From REEB85 sp018971455 (GTDB lineage: Bacteria > Pseudomonadota > Alphaproteobacteria > Acetobacterales > Acetobacteraceae): 64,000 nt of DNA. A program made the translations under genes and the position numbers. Under the pieces are notes generated by a model. That model saw only the letters and a program-made list of their open reading frames with translations, ran no database searches and was not told the origin of the DNA. Each line of letters starts with the position of its first letter. Position 1 is the first letter of the stretch. Below, in pieces: positions 8,863-18,106 of the stretch. Where the stretch lies: the NCBI GenBank assembly GCA_028871195.1, contig JAGWNT010000003.1:18759-82758 (forward strand), written 5' to 3'.

Positions 8863-10707
8863 TCACCCTGCCTTGCGCAGCACGGCCAGCACCGCCGCCC
8901 CGTAGCGCGCGAGCTTCGAGGCGCCGACGCCCTTGACCTCGGCGAGCGCATCGAGCCCGTCCGGGCGGATGGCGGCGATCTCGCGCAGCACCGCGTCGTG
9001 GAAGATGACGTAAGGCGGCAGGGATTGCGCCTTGGCCTCGCCGGCGCGCCACTGGCGCAGCGCCTCGAACAGGCCGGGATCGCCGGCCGTCGCCGCGCTC
9101 GCGGTTGACCCGTCGCGCCTTGCGCCGCGCCGTTCGCGCGGCCGGTCGGCCTCGGCGCGCAGCATCACCGCCACCTCGCCGCGCAGGATCGGGCGCGCCA
9201 CCTCGGCGCCAAGGCGCAAAGTCGCGAAGGTGCCGCTCTCCACCTGCAACGCGCCGCGGGCGATGAGCTGGCGGATGACGCCGCGCCAGAACGCCTCCGG
9301 CCGGTCCCTGCCGATGCCGAACACCGGCAGCGTGTCGTGGCTCCATTGCACCACCGTGTCGGTGGCCTTGCCGGTCAGAACGGCCACCACATGCACGGCG
9401 CCGAAACGCTGGCCGGTGCGATAGACGGCCGAGAGCACTTTCTGCGCCTCCGTCGTGCCGTCGAAGACCTGCGCCGGGCTCAGGCAATTGTCGCAATGCC
9501 CGCACGCCGCACCCATCTCCTCGCCGAAGCATGCCAGCAGCGCGCGGGTGCGGCATTCCGGCGTTTCGGTCAGCGCGATCATGCTCTCCAGCCGCTCGCG
9601 CATCACCCGCTTCTGCGCCTCCGGCGCGGCCGAGCCCTGTAGGAAATAGCGGGCGCGGGCGATATCCTCGCCGCCATAGAGCAGCAGCGTCTCCGAGGGG
9701 TCGCCGTCGCGCCCGGCGCGGCCGATCTGCTGGTAGTACGCCTCCGGGCTGTCCGGCATGTCGAGATGGGCGACGAAGCGCACATCCGGCCGGTCGATGC
9801 CCATGCCGAAGGCAATCGTCGCCACCACCACCACCGCCTCGCCGGAGCGAAAGCGCGCCGCCGCGGCGCGCTTCTCCTCGGCCGGCAGCCCGGCATGGAA
9901 GGCGACGGCCGCGAACCCCTTCGCGCGCAGCGAGGCCGCGATGCGCTCGGTCTTGTTGCGGCTGCCGCAATAGACGATGCCGGCCTCGCCCGGGTGGCGG
10001 GAGAGCAGGTCGAGCAGCTGCGCGGTCTCGCCGCTCTTGCCCGCGGCGGCGATGGTGAGGTTGGGGCGGTGAAAGCTGGCGACGAAGACCTCCGCCCCCT
10101 CCATGTCCAGCGCATGCAGGATATCGGCGCGCGTGCGTGGATCGGCGGTGGCGGTCAGCGCCACCCGCGGCACGCCGGGGAAGTGGCGCGCCAGGCTGGC
10201 GAGCTCGCGGTATTCGGGCCGGAACTCGTGGCCCCACTGGCTGACGCAATGCGCCTCGTCGATGGCCAGCAGGCAGATCTCCTGGCGTTGCAGGCGCTCC
10301 AGCGTGCCGGAGCTCAGCAGCCGCTCGGGCGAGACGTAGATGAGATCGAGCGCGCCCGCGTCGAGCGCGCGGCCGATGCGGCGCTGCTCGTCGGGGTCGA
10401 GATCGGAATGCAGCGCGCCGGCCGCGACACCGAGCTGGCGCAGCCCGGCCACCTGGTCGTCCATCAGCGCGATCAGCGGAGAGACCACGATGGCCATGCC
10501 CGGCCGCACCAGGGCCGGCACCTGGTAGCACACGCTCTTGCCGCCGCCGGTCGGCATCAGCACCAGCGCGTCGCCGCCCCCTGTGACGTGCGCCACCACC
10601 CGTTCCTGCAGGCCGCGAAAGGCGGGAAAGCCGAAGGTCCGGGCCAGCACCTCGCGCGGCCGGCTTGTCCCCGTGGCGGCGGCGGGCGCCTCGGCGAGCA
10701 GATCCAT
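8863..10707 (-). CDS. recQ: ATP-dependent DNA helicase RecQ
   Basis: 614 residues with the full RecQ layout. The helicase core has Walker A LMPTGGGKSVCYQVPAL and the DEAH-type box AIDEAHCVSQWGHEFRPEY. Helicase motifs V-VI run through FGMGIDRPDVRFV and YYQQIGRAGRDG. The RQC zinc cysteines include CGHCDNC near residue 380. A C-terminal HRDC domain (about residues 535-610) ends with LAEVKGVGASKLARYG. It unwinds recombination and stalled-fork intermediates. It is a single gene convergent with the GST gene. Confidence 0.96.
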   Translation of the reverse strand: MDLLAEAPAAATGTSRPREVLARTFGFPAFRGLQERVVAHVTGGGDALVLMPTGGGKSVCYQVPALVRPGMAIVVSPLIALMDDQVAGLRQLGVAAGALHSDLDPDEQRRIGRALDAGALDLIYVSPERLLSSGTLERLQRQEICLLAIDEAHCVSQWGHEFRPEYRELASLARHFPGVPRVALTATADPRTRADILHALDMEGAEVFVASFHRPNLTIAAAGKSGETAQLLDLLSRHPGEAGIVYCGSRNKTERIAASLRAKGFAAVAFHAGLPAEEKRAAAARFRSGEAVVVVATIAFGMGIDRPDVRFVAHLDMPDSPEAYYQQIGRAGRDGDPSETLLLYGGEDIARARYFLQGSAAPEAQKRVMRERLESMIALTETPECRTRALLACFGEEMGAACGHCDNCLSPAQVFDGTTEAQKVLSAVYRTGQRFGAVHVVAVLTGKATDTVVQWSHDTLPVFGIGRDRPEAFWRGVIRQLIARGALQVESGTFATLRLGAEVARPILRGEVAVMLRAEADRPRERRGARRDGSTASAATAGDPGLFEALRQWRAGEAKAQSLPPYVIFHDAVLREIAAIRPDGLDALAEVKGVGASKLARYGAAVLAVLRKAG

Positions 10708-10849
10708 CTCAGCGCGCCCCGGTCAGCATCCCCGCCGGCCGTCCCGCCTGCGCATGGCGGCCGGGGAGCGACCCGAGGCAGGGGTGGACAGCATGGCCGA
10801 TTCCTTCGGGCGAGTGGGCGTCCTGTCTGCCCGCCCGCCCGCGGTCGCG

Positions 10850-11458
10850 TCAATCGGCGCGCGGCGCGAGGAAGCCGAACATGCGCTGCAGAATGGCCTC
10901 GCCGCCAAGCTGGTGCAGCAGGGCGAGGCCGGCATGGGCGATCAGATAGGCCCACATCGCGTTGCCGAGCGTGCCGTGGATATTGAGGGCGAGCCAGCGC
11001 AGCAGGGTGCCGGGGGCGAGGAACCAGCCCAGCCCGCTCACCGCCACGGCCGAGGCGCACAGCAGGCCGAGCCCGTGCGTGGCGCTGGCCAGCGGGCGGT
11101 CATGCCCGGTCGGCAGGCGCAGGCGGCGCAGGCTGACGAGGTGCTCCTCCGCGTCGCCGCGCAGGCTCGCCCAGCCGGCGGCCGTGAACCAGGGGAAAAG
11201 CCGGCTCCACCGCGTCTCGCCCCGGCGCACGACCATCCACAGCCAGAACAGCGTCAGCACGCCGATGGCGCTCAGCCCGACGGCTTGGTGCGCCTGCCAG
11301 AGCAGCCCGCCCGACCCGCCGCGGAAGGGCACGTGCATCACCAGGCTGCTGAAAAGCTGATGAACGACCGAGGCGGCCACCAGAAGGTGGATCACCATGG
11401 TCGTCAGGGAATGCGCGCCGCTGCGCCGCACGCTCTGTCCCAACACCGTCGAACTCAT
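10850..11458 (-). CDS. Cytochrome b561 family membrane protein
   Basis: 202 residues with four membrane helices. Histidines suited to haem b ligation lie in the first helix (IHLLVAASVVHQL), in QAHQAVGLSAIG, in SATHGLGLLCASAVAV and in LIAHAGLALLHQL. The family transfers electrons between quinone or other donors and a periplasmic acceptor. The ATG at 11458 was preferred to one four codons upstream because GGAGCG sits at ribosome-site distance. The spacers on both sides are short (about 140 and 136 bases) and I see nothing in them. No partner enzyme is adjacent, so the electron acceptor is unknown. Confidence 0.85.
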   Translation of the reverse strand: MSSTVLGQSVRRSGAHSLTTMVIHLLVAASVVHQLFSSLVMHVPFRGGSGGLLWQAHQAVGLSAIGVLTLFWLWMVVRRGETRWSRLFPWFTAAGWASLRGDAEEHLVSLRRLRLPTGHDRPLASATHGLGLLCASAVAVSGLGWFLAPGTLLRWLALNIHGTLGNAMWAYLIAHAGLALLHQLGGEAILQRMFGFLAPRAD

Positions 11459-11594
11459 CGGTCGCTCCATCGTCTTGAGCCATCATGTTGCATTGCAGCA
11501 TATGGCATCGCGATGGCGCGAAGCTTGCGAATTCGCAATCCGGCCCTTCCATGGGGGCCTGCCATGCGGATTGCTCGGGTCGGAGCGGCGCGGC

Positions 11595-13223
11595 CTACCC
11601 GGCCGCGGCCACCGCGTGGCCGCCCGACAGGCGCCAGATGCGATCCACCCGCTCCGCGCCGGTCAGGCGATGGGCGATCAGGATGAGGGTGCGGCCCTCG
11701 GCGGTCTCGTTCAGCGTCTGGAAGAAATCGCGCTCGGTTTCGGCGTCCAGCCCGGCGCAGGGCTCGTCGAGAATGAGGATCGGCGCCGGTGAGAGCAGCG
11801 TGCGGGCGAGCGCCAGCCGCCGCCCCTGGCCGCCCGAGAAGCGCACCCCGCCCTCGCCCACCCAGGTATCGAGGCCATCCGGCAGGGCACGCACCAGATC
11901 GGCGATGCGCGCGCCCTCGAGCGCGGCCCACAAGGCCGCCTCGTCCGCCTCGGGCCGGCCGAGCAGGAGGTTGGCGCGGATGGTGTCGTCGAACAGGTGG
12001 GTGGTCTGGCTCAGCCAGGCCATGCGGCCGCGGATGTCGGTGGCGGCAAGGCTCGCCAGATCGACGCCGCCGAGCAGCACGCGCCCGGATTGCGGCGCCA
12101 CCACCTTCAGCGCAAGCGCCGCCAGGCTGGACTTGCCCACCCCCGAGGGTCCGATCAGCGCGACGCGCGCGCCCTGCGGAACGTCCAGCGTCAACCCGTC
12201 GAACACGGGCGGTCGATTGGGCTGCCAGCGGAAATGCACGCCCTCGAAACGCAGCGCGCTGCCGCGCGGCAGCGCGGCGGGGGTGGCGGGCTCCGCCAGC
12301 GGAAGCGGGCCCTCGGCGGCCTCCAGCACGCGCTCCGCTGCGCCGGCGGCCTGCCCGGCCAGGGCGCCGGCGCGCGGCAGCCCGCCCACCGCCTCGAAAG
12401 CGGCCACGGTGACGAAGGCGATCGGCACCGCGGCGGCGGGATGGGCGCCGGCGGCGAGCAGCACGGCCAGCATGGCGGCCTGGGCGCAGAGGAAGGCCGC
12501 GGCGCCGGCCAGGGCGGAGCGGCGGGCGGCGGCATCCTGCGCGGCGAGCAGGGCGGCCTCCCGGGCCTGGATGTCGGCCAGCATCCGCCCTTCGGCGCCG
12601 AACAGGCGCACCTCGCGCATGCCGCCGATCAGGTCGAGCGCGGCAATGCGCAAGGCCGCGGCGGACGCGGCTAGGCGCTGCCCGGCGGCGCGCGTGTCCC
12701 GCGCCGCCAGCCAGGGCAGGCCGAAGGCGGCCAGCAGGAACAGCAGCCCGACGGCGGCCGCCAGCGCATGGCTGCTGCGCCCGATGAACCAGAGCAGCGC
12801 CGGCAGCATCAGCACCGCGCCGGCCAGCGGCACCAGGATGCGCAGATAGAGCCCGTCCAGCGCCTCGACATCGCCGACCAGGCGCGAGAGCACGTCTCCG
12901 GCGCGGCGGAAGCCGAGGCCGCCGGCGGCGCGGGCGGCGAAGCCACGGAAGAACCACACGCGCAGATCGGCCAATGCGCGGAACATCGCGTCGTGCGTCG
13001 CCAGCCGCTCGCCGTAGCGCAGGACCACCCGGGCCGGGCCGAGGATCCGCAACGCCAGCGGCGCGGCCAGCACGCTGCCGGCGAGCGCGCCCGCGATCAG
13101 TGCGCCGGAGACCCCCATCAACGCCAGCGCGGTGGCCAGCGCGGCGACCGAGACCAGGCCGCCGAAGACCAGGGGGACGAGCTGCCCGCGCCACAGCGCA
13201 ACGATGCGCAGCAACGGCTTCAT
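11595..13223 (-). CDS. cydC: Thiol reductant ABC exporter subunit CydC
   Basis: 542 residues. Six-helix transmembrane domain in the first 300 residues, then an ATPase domain with Walker A IGPSGVGKSSLAALAL, signature VRFSGGQGRRLALARTLL and Walker B ILILDEPCAGLDAETERDF. With CydD it exports cysteine or glutathione to the periplasm and is needed for cytochrome bd and c assembly. The start overlaps the cydD stop by four bases. No cydAB genes are in the window. Confidence 0.92.
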   Translation of the reverse strand: MKPLLRIVALWRGQLVPLVFGGLVSVAALATALALMGVSGALIAGALAGSVLAAPLALRILGPARVVLRYGERLATHDAMFRALADLRVWFFRGFAARAAGGLGFRRAGDVLSRLVGDVEALDGLYLRILVPLAGAVLMLPALLWFIGRSSHALAAAVGLLFLLAAFGLPWLAARDTRAAGQRLAASAAALRIAALDLIGGMREVRLFGAEGRMLADIQAREAALLAAQDAAARRSALAGAAAFLCAQAAMLAVLLAAGAHPAAAVPIAFVTVAAFEAVGGLPRAGALAGQAAGAAERVLEAAEGPLPLAEPATPAALPRGSALRFEGVHFRWQPNRPPVFDGLTLDVPQGARVALIGPSGVGKSSLAALALKVVAPQSGRVLLGGVDLASLAATDIRGRMAWLSQTTHLFDDTIRANLLLGRPEADEAALWAALEGARIADLVRALPDGLDTWVGEGGVRFSGGQGRRLALARTLLSPAPILILDEPCAGLDAETERDFFQTLNETAEGRTLILIAHRLTGAERVDRIWRLSGGHAVAAAG

Positions 13224-14911
13224 GCCGCCCCCCGTGCCGGCGCCGCGCGGCCGTCGCGCAGATCGAGCCGGCGGCCGGAAAAGGCGTGGGCCGCCGCCGA
13301 ATGGCTTGCCAGGATGACGGTGCGCCCCAGGGTCAGCCGGCGCAGGCTGTCCAGCACCTCGGCCTCGGTCACCGGATCGAGCTGGGCGGTCGGCTCGTCG
13401 AGCAGCAGCAGCGGCGCGTTCTTGAGGAAGGCCCGCGCGATGGCGACACGCTGCGCCTGGCCGCCGGACAGGCCGAAGCCGCCCTCGCCCAGCGTGGTGT
13501 CGAGCCCGTGCGGCAGCAGGGCCGCGAAACTCTCGACGCGGGCGAAGCGCGCCGCCTCCTCGACCTCCTCATCCGTCGCCTCGGGCCGGGCGAAATGGAT
13601 GTTCTCGCGGATGGTGGCGGCAAACAGCACCGGGCGCTGGCCGATCCAGCCGATCAGCCGCGCGAGCGCCTGCGGCACGATGGTGGCGATGTCGGCGCCG
13701 TTGATGGTGACACGGCCGCGATCGGGGCGGGCGAAGCCGAGCAGGATCTCGATCACCGTCGATTTGCCGGCGCCGGACGGGCCGGCCAGCACCAGCGTCT
13801 CGCCGGCCGGAACGCGGAAGGACAGCCCGTCCAGGGCCGGGCCCCGCGCCGCGTCCCAGGTCAGGTGGACATCCTCGAAGGCGATGCTGACGCCGCGCGC
13901 GGCGACGCTGCGCACCTCCAGCGCGGGCGGCGGCGGCGGCGGGGCCGGCAGCACGGCCAGCGCCTCGCCCGCGCCGAGCGCGTGCATGCGCTCCTGATAG
14001 GCGGCAGCGAAGCCGCGCAGCGGGGCGAAGAACTCGCCGACCAGCAGCAGCACGAACAGCGCCACATCCGGCCGCGCCAGCCGGCCGGCCGCCAGCGCGC
14101 CGCCATAGCGCAGGGCGAGCAGCACCAGGGCCAGAGCCGCGGCGAGGTCCAGTGCGGCCGAGGACAGGAAGGCCATGCGCAGCACGCGCATGGTGCGCCG
14201 GCGCAGCTCGTCGGCCGCGACGCCGATGGCGGCCGCCTCGGCCTCCGCGCGGCCGGCCAGCACGATGGTGGCGATCCCGCGCACGCGGTCGAGAAAGCGG
14301 GCCTGCAGGCGGCTCAGCGCCTCGAACTGCCGGCGCGAGGCGGCGGCGGCGCCGATGCCCGACAGCGCCATGGCGAACGGCACCAGCAAGCCGGCGCCGC
14401 CCAGCACCAGGGCGGCCCAGGGATCGGCCACCAGCACGGCCAATCCGACCAGGATCGGTCCGGCGATGGCGAACATGGCCGCCGGCGCCCAGCGCGCGAA
14501 CAACCCGTCCACCGCCTCGATGCGATCGACGGCCAGCGCCGTGAGTTCGCCCGAGTGGTGGCGGCGCAGCAGGGCCGGGCCGGCGCCCACCAGGCTTGCC
14601 AGCACGTCCGAGCGCAATCGCCGCCGGGCGCCGGCGCCGGCATTGAAGGCGGCGCGCTCGGCCACCAGCCCGGTCGCGGCCCGCAGCAGGGCGGCGCCCG
14701 CGAAGCCCGCGAACAGCCACGCCGACGGGACGGCGCGGGACAGCGCGGCCGCCAGGATGGCGGCGATGCAGCCGGCCTGGACAATGGCCAGTGCACTGCC
14801 CGCCAGCAGGCTGGCGGCCACCGGAACGGCACTGCGCCGCGCGCCGCGCACCTGGCGGCGCAGCCAATCGCGCGCGGCCAAGCGGCCGGCCTGCTGCTTC
14901 GAGTCGGTCAT
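13220..14911 (-). CDS. cydD: Thiol reductant ABC exporter subunit CydD
   Basis: 563 residues. Membrane domain to about residue 320, with the CydD-type segment FFAPLRGFAAAYQERMHALGAGE near its end. The ATPase domain has Walker A AGPSGAGKSTVIEILLG, signature FGLSGGQAQRVAIARAFL and Walker B LLLLDEPTAQLDPVTEAE. It pairs with CydC as a heterodimeric exporter of reduced thiols. It is the first gene of the minus-strand pair. The 180-base region upstream contains an AT-rich patch that probably holds the promoter. Confidence 0.92.
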   Translation of the reverse strand: MTDSKQQAGRLAARDWLRRQVRGARRSAVPVAASLLAGSALAIVQAGCIAAILAAALSRAVPSAWLFAGFAGAALLRAATGLVAERAAFNAGAGARRRLRSDVLASLVGAGPALLRRHHSGELTALAVDRIEAVDGLFARWAPAAMFAIAGPILVGLAVLVADPWAALVLGGAGLLVPFAMALSGIGAAAASRRQFEALSRLQARFLDRVRGIATIVLAGRAEAEAAAIGVAADELRRRTMRVLRMAFLSSAALDLAAALALVLLALRYGGALAAGRLARPDVALFVLLLVGEFFAPLRGFAAAYQERMHALGAGEALAVLPAPPPPPPALEVRSVAARGVSIAFEDVHLTWDAARGPALDGLSFRVPAGETLVLAGPSGAGKSTVIEILLGFARPDRGRVTINGADIATIVPQALARLIGWIGQRPVLFAATIRENIHFARPEATDEEVEEAARFARVESFAALLPHGLDTTLGEGGFGLSGGQAQRVAIARAFLKNAPLLLLDEPTAQLDPVTEAEVLDSLRRLTLGRTVILASHSAAAHAFSGRRLDLRDGRAAPARGAA

Positions 14912-15092
14912 CGCCGGCGGGTTTAGCGCATGATGGCGGAATTGACAGTCCCGCGAGCGGAACGGCCGCGATTTTCGCGCTTTGTTCCGAATTTGACCTG
15001 CAAGCGGCCGCGGGCGCGACGAGGCGGCGCGATCATAACGATTTCGTGCCGATTAATTCTATTATTTAGTATAATTGTTATGGATGATAATA
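14912..15092. other. Spacer with AT-rich patch upstream of cydDC
   Basis: The spacer separates cydD from the cupin gene on the same strand. Its last 50-60 bases (about 15040-15100) are strikingly AT-rich against the surrounding DNA. They could hold the cydD promoter, the end of the cupin transcript, or both. I see no clear hairpin and no recognisable FNR-type TTGAT-N4-ATCAA site. Confidence 0.4.
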
Positions 15093-15587
15093 TTAACCGG
15101 CCCAGATGTGGTTCACCCCGTCCCCGAAGCGGTCGAAGGCCACGCCATAGACATGCAGCGACACCGCCTCCTGCGTGCCGAGATTGGCGAGGCGGTGAAT
15201 GGCCAGCCGGTCGGCCGGCGCGTGGCTGGTGTCGCCCGCCCGGCGGGCTAGGCAGGTGGTCGGCAGCGCGACGTCGCCCTCGGCGCGGAAGAAGGTCTCG
15301 GTCAGCAGGCCGCGCTGCACGCCCAGCGCGCACCAGGTGCGATGGCCGTGCACGGGCGACATCTGCCCCGGTGACCAGACGATGGCGACGACGGCGTAGC
15401 CCTTGCTGTCATTGTGCAGCAGGTGGCGGGTGTAGCGGGCCGGATCGCCGGGGCAGGCGCGGTCCGCCAGCAGGTCGGGGTCGGCCAGATAGGGCGCGAT
15501 GGCGGCGGCGACCAGCGCCTCACGCCCGGGCAGCGGCGCCGCGGCGGCGGTGGCGACGTCGGCCAGCAGGCGATCGAGCGCGGTCAT
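15093..15587 (-). CDS. Cysteine dioxygenase-like cupin protein
   Basis: 164 residues. The cupin metal site is suggested by MSPVHGHRTWCALGV (the H-x-H pair, near residue 80) and a third histidine in IHRLANLGTQEAVSLHVYG. This is the pattern of non-haem iron thiol dioxygenases acting on cysteine or 3-mercaptopropionate. The protein is shorter than animal-type cysteine dioxygenases but normal for the bacterial group. Its start overlaps the GntR regulator stop as ATGA, so the two are co-transcribed and the regulator may sense a sulfur compound. Substrate specificity is not certain. Confidence 0.75.
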   Translation of the reverse strand: MTALDRLLADVATAAAAPLPGREALVAAAIAPYLADPDLLADRACPGDPARYTRHLLHNDSKGYAVVAIVWSPGQMSPVHGHRTWCALGVQRGLLTETFFRAEGDVALPTTCLARRAGDTSHAPADRLAIHRLANLGTQEAVSLHVYGVAFDRFGDGVNHIWAG

Positions 15588-16291
15588 GCGACCTCGGAGA
15601 CCACGAGGCAGGAGAGCGGGCCGGTGAGTGCCGCCAGCACCATGGCGCGGCTGGCGGCGACCTGTTCGGCCATCAGCGCGGCGGCGCCGGCGCCGTCACC
15701 GGCGGCCAGGGCGGCGATCAGGCTGGCATGCTCGTGGGCCATCTCGCCGCTGCGGTCGCGGCGCGACAGGCCGAGCACCAGCATGCGGGTCGCCTCGTCG
15801 AGCAGGCGGGCGATCTGGCGGGCAAGGCGGGCATTGCCGGCCAGCTCGGCGACGGCGGCGTGGAAATCGCGATTGGCGGCGAGGAAGGCGAGCGCGCTGT
15901 CGGGGTCCTCCGGGCGGTGGCCCTGGCGGCAGATGGCGTCCAGCCGCGCCAGGCTCGCCGTGCCGCCCGCGCTGGCGGCACGGCGGGCGGCCTCGGGTTC
16001 CAGCAACAGGCGCAGATCGAAGACCTCGTGGATGTCGCGCACGGTGACCAGGCTGACCACCCAGCCGCGGCGCGGCACGGCCTGCACCAGCCCTTCCTCG
16101 GCAAGGCGTGCCAGCGCGGCCCGCACCGGGGCGCGGCCGAGGCCGAAGCGGGCGGCCAGGCCGGTCTCGCTGATGGAGGCACCCGGGCGCAGGCGGCAGG
16201 CCAGGATGTCGGTGCGCAGCGCCTCGACCGCCTGATCGGTCAGGCTGGCGGCTTGGGTCAGGATGGTGAGCACTGGCATGGCATGTGACAT
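15584..16291 (-). CDS. GntR/FCD-family transcriptional regulator
   Basis: 235 residues. The winged-helix N-terminus contains ILACRLRPGASISETGLAARFGLGRAPVRAAL, the GntR pattern. The C-terminal helical FCD effector domain starts at VFDLRLLLEPEAARRAA. FCD domains usually bind organic acids with a metal. The ATG at 16291 was chosen because a long upstream extension lacks any domain. A 10-base perfect palindrome covers this start, which would suit autoregulation. It is translated just before the cupin dioxygenase gene and is likely to control it. Confidence 0.88.
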   Translation of the reverse strand: MSHAMPVLTILTQAASLTDQAVEALRTDILACRLRPGASISETGLAARFGLGRAPVRAALARLAEEGLVQAVPRRGWVVSLVTVRDIHEVFDLRLLLEPEAARRAASAGGTASLARLDAICRQGHRPEDPDSALAFLAANRDFHAAVAELAGNARLARQIARLLDEATRMLVLGLSRRDRSGEMAHEHASLIAALAAGDGAGAAALMAEQVAASRAMVLAALTGPLSCLVVSEVA

Positions 16292-16295
16292 GTCA
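16286..16295. promoter_or_regulatory. Palindrome TGACATGTCA over the GntR start codon
   Basis: TGACATGTCA is a perfect 10-base palindrome that includes the start codon of the GntR/FCD gene. A site in this position could be an autoregulatory operator. Short palindromes also arise by chance, and no second copy was noticed nearby, so this is a weak call. Confidence 0.35.
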
Positions 16296-16402
16296 TCGAC
16301 ATAGCAGCGACGTACCCGGCCGTTCAAGCGGCCTGTCGGGCGATCAGTTGCGGCGGCCGGGCCGACGCGGCATCGTCGGGCCGCGCGGGCGGAGAATGCG
16401 GG

Positions 16403-16903
16403 ATGACCGATGAGGAATTGCGCGCCGAGGCGGCCGCGCTGCTGGAGATCTGCCGGCGCGCGGGGCTGCGGGTGGCGACGGTGGAGAGCTGCACCGGCGG
16501 GCTGATCGCCGCCACGCTGACCGCCATCGCCGGCAGCTCGGATGTCGTCGAGCGCGGCTTCGTGACCTATTCCAATGCCGCCAAGACCGCGCTGGTGGGC
16601 GTGGCGGAAGGGCTGATCGCCGCCCATGGCGCGGTCAGCGAGCCGGTGGCGCGGGCCATGGCGGAGGGCGGGCTGGCCCATTCACCGGCCGAGCTCGCCG
16701 TCTCCGTGACCGGTGTGGCCGGGCCGGGCGGCGGCAGCGCCGGGAAGCCGGTGGGGCTGGTGTGGTTCGGCTGCGCGCGGCGCGGGCGGCCCAGCACGAC
16801 GCTGCGCAGGGTCTTCCCCGGCGATCGGGACATGGTGCGGCGTGCCAGCGTGGCGCAGGCCCTCGCCCTGCTACAGGCGGCGGCGGGGGCCGCTTCGCCC
16901 TGA
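16403..16903 (+). CDS. pncC: CinA C-terminal domain protein, nicotinamide-nucleotide amidase PncC-like
   Basis: 166 residues made only of the CinA C-terminal domain. Hallmarks are VATVESCTGGLIAATLTAIAGSS near residue 25, VVERGFVTYSNAAKTALVGV, and the loop VTGVAGPGGGSAGKPVGLVW. In E. coli the stand-alone form deamidates NMN to NaMN and so recycles pyridine nucleotides. A GGAGAATGCGGG ribosome site precedes the ATG at 16403. Its 3' end overlaps the convergent phnM-like gene by 33 bases. Confidence 0.9.
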   Translation: MTDEELRAEAAALLEICRRAGLRVATVESCTGGLIAATLTAIAGSSDVVERGFVTYSNAAKTALVGVAEGLIAAHGAVSEPVARAMAEGGLAHSPAELAVSVTGVAGPGGGSAGKPVGLVWFGCARRGRPSTTLRRVFPGDRDMVRRASVAQALALLQAAAGAASP

Positions 16904-18058
16904 CCGCGCGGGCGAGGAGAGCCGCTCCGCGGCGTCGGCACCCGCCCATGCCAGCCGGCCGCCCGCGATGGTGGCAACCAGCCGTGGCGCCGCGCCGCCG
17001 GCATCGACCAGCAGCAGATCGGCGCGGCGGCCCGTGGCGATGGCACCGCGATCATGCAGGCCCGCGGCCGCGGCGGGGTTGGCGGAGACCAGCGCCCAGG
17101 ACTCCGCAAGGCCGAGGGCGCCCCGCCCGGCCAGAATGAAGGGCGCGCGCAGCAGGCAGGGATAGAAATAATCGCTCGACAGCACCGAGCAGATGCCAGC
17201 CTCGGCGAGCGTGGCCGCGGAGGCCCAGCCGAGATGCGAGCCGCCGCGCACCACGTTCGGACTGCCCATCACCACCGCGTCGCCGGCCGCGCGGGCCGCC
17301 TGGCCGACGGCCTCGGCCATCGGAAACTCGCAGACGAGCGCGCCGAGATCGCGGAAATGGCGGCGCGTCGCCACCGTGTCGTCATCGTGGCTTGCCATCG
17401 GCAGGCCGGCTGCGCGGGCGGCATCGGCCAGGCGCAGGCGGGCCGGCGCCACCTCGGCCTCGCGGGCGGCCACCTGTTCGGCGAGACGGCGGAAGGCGGC
17501 GAGATCCATGCCGGCGCGCTCGGCGTATTTCGCGCCGCTCACCGGATCGGCGATCTTCTTCAGGATCGCCGGCGTGTGGTCGTTGAAGGCGAGAAGATGG
17601 ACGCGGCCGGCGGCGATGTCGGCCAGTGCCTCGTCCAGGGCGGCGAGGTTGAAGGCCTCCCAGCGCAGGTGCACGCGCATGTCGCAGAGAAAGCGCCCGG
17701 CGGCCAGGGCCGCGAGCAGGCGGCGCCAGGCGGCGTGGCTGCGCAGCCCCGGCTCCCATGAGAGGGTGACGCCGTGGAAGGCGGTGGTGATGCCGTTGGC
17801 GAGAAGCTGGGATTCGGTGTCGGCCAGGGCCAGCTCGGTCGGGAAATCGACGCCGGGGCGCGGCTGCATCTGCCGCTCGAACGCATCGCCGTGAATATCC
17901 ACGATGCCGGGCAGCACCAGCAGGTCCGCGGCGTCGAGCCGGTGGCGGGCGGTGCCGGTGCCGAGGCCGGCGATGGCGTCGCCCTCGATGACGAGATCGG
18001 TGGCGTGCAACGCGCCCTCGGCAAGCACCTGACCGCCGGTGATGTGCAGGCTCTGCAT
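16871..18058 (-). CDS. PhnM-like amidohydrolase, paralogue outside the main phn operon
   Basis: 395 residues of the amidohydrolase superfamily. The metal motif is in LPGIVDIHGDAFERQMQPRPG, where the canonical PhnM motif is HTDNLE. MASHDDDTVATR and GSPNVVRGGSHLGWASA match the PhnM family overall. Authentic PhnM removes pyrophosphate from alpha-D-ribose 1-methylphosphonate 5-triphosphate. Because a canonical phnM is present at 23408, this one may act on a related phosphonate nucleotide. It lies 48 bases downstream of phnF on the same strand and is probably co-transcribed with it. The C-terminus is a short Arg/Ser-rich tail. Confidence 0.8.
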   Translation of the reverse strand: MQSLHITGGQVLAEGALHATDLVIEGDAIAGLGTGTARHRLDAADLLVLPGIVDIHGDAFERQMQPRPGVDFPTELALADTESQLLANGITTAFHGVTLSWEPGLRSHAAWRRLLAALAAGRFLCDMRVHLRWEAFNLAALDEALADIAAGRVHLLAFNDHTPAILKKIADPVSGAKYAERAGMDLAAFRRLAEQVAAREAEVAPARLRLADAARAAGLPMASHDDDTVATRRHFRDLGALVCEFPMAEAVGQAARAAGDAVVMGSPNVVRGGSHLGWASAATLAEAGICSVLSSDYFYPCLLRAPFILAGRGALGLAESWALVSANPAAAAGLHDRGAIATGRRADLLLVDAGGAAPRLVATIAGGRLAWAGADAAERLSSPARSGRSGPRRRL

Positions 18059-18106
18059 GCGGGATGGCGACCTTGCGGCTGGAGGTGGGGCGGTGGGGGC
18101 GGCCCG

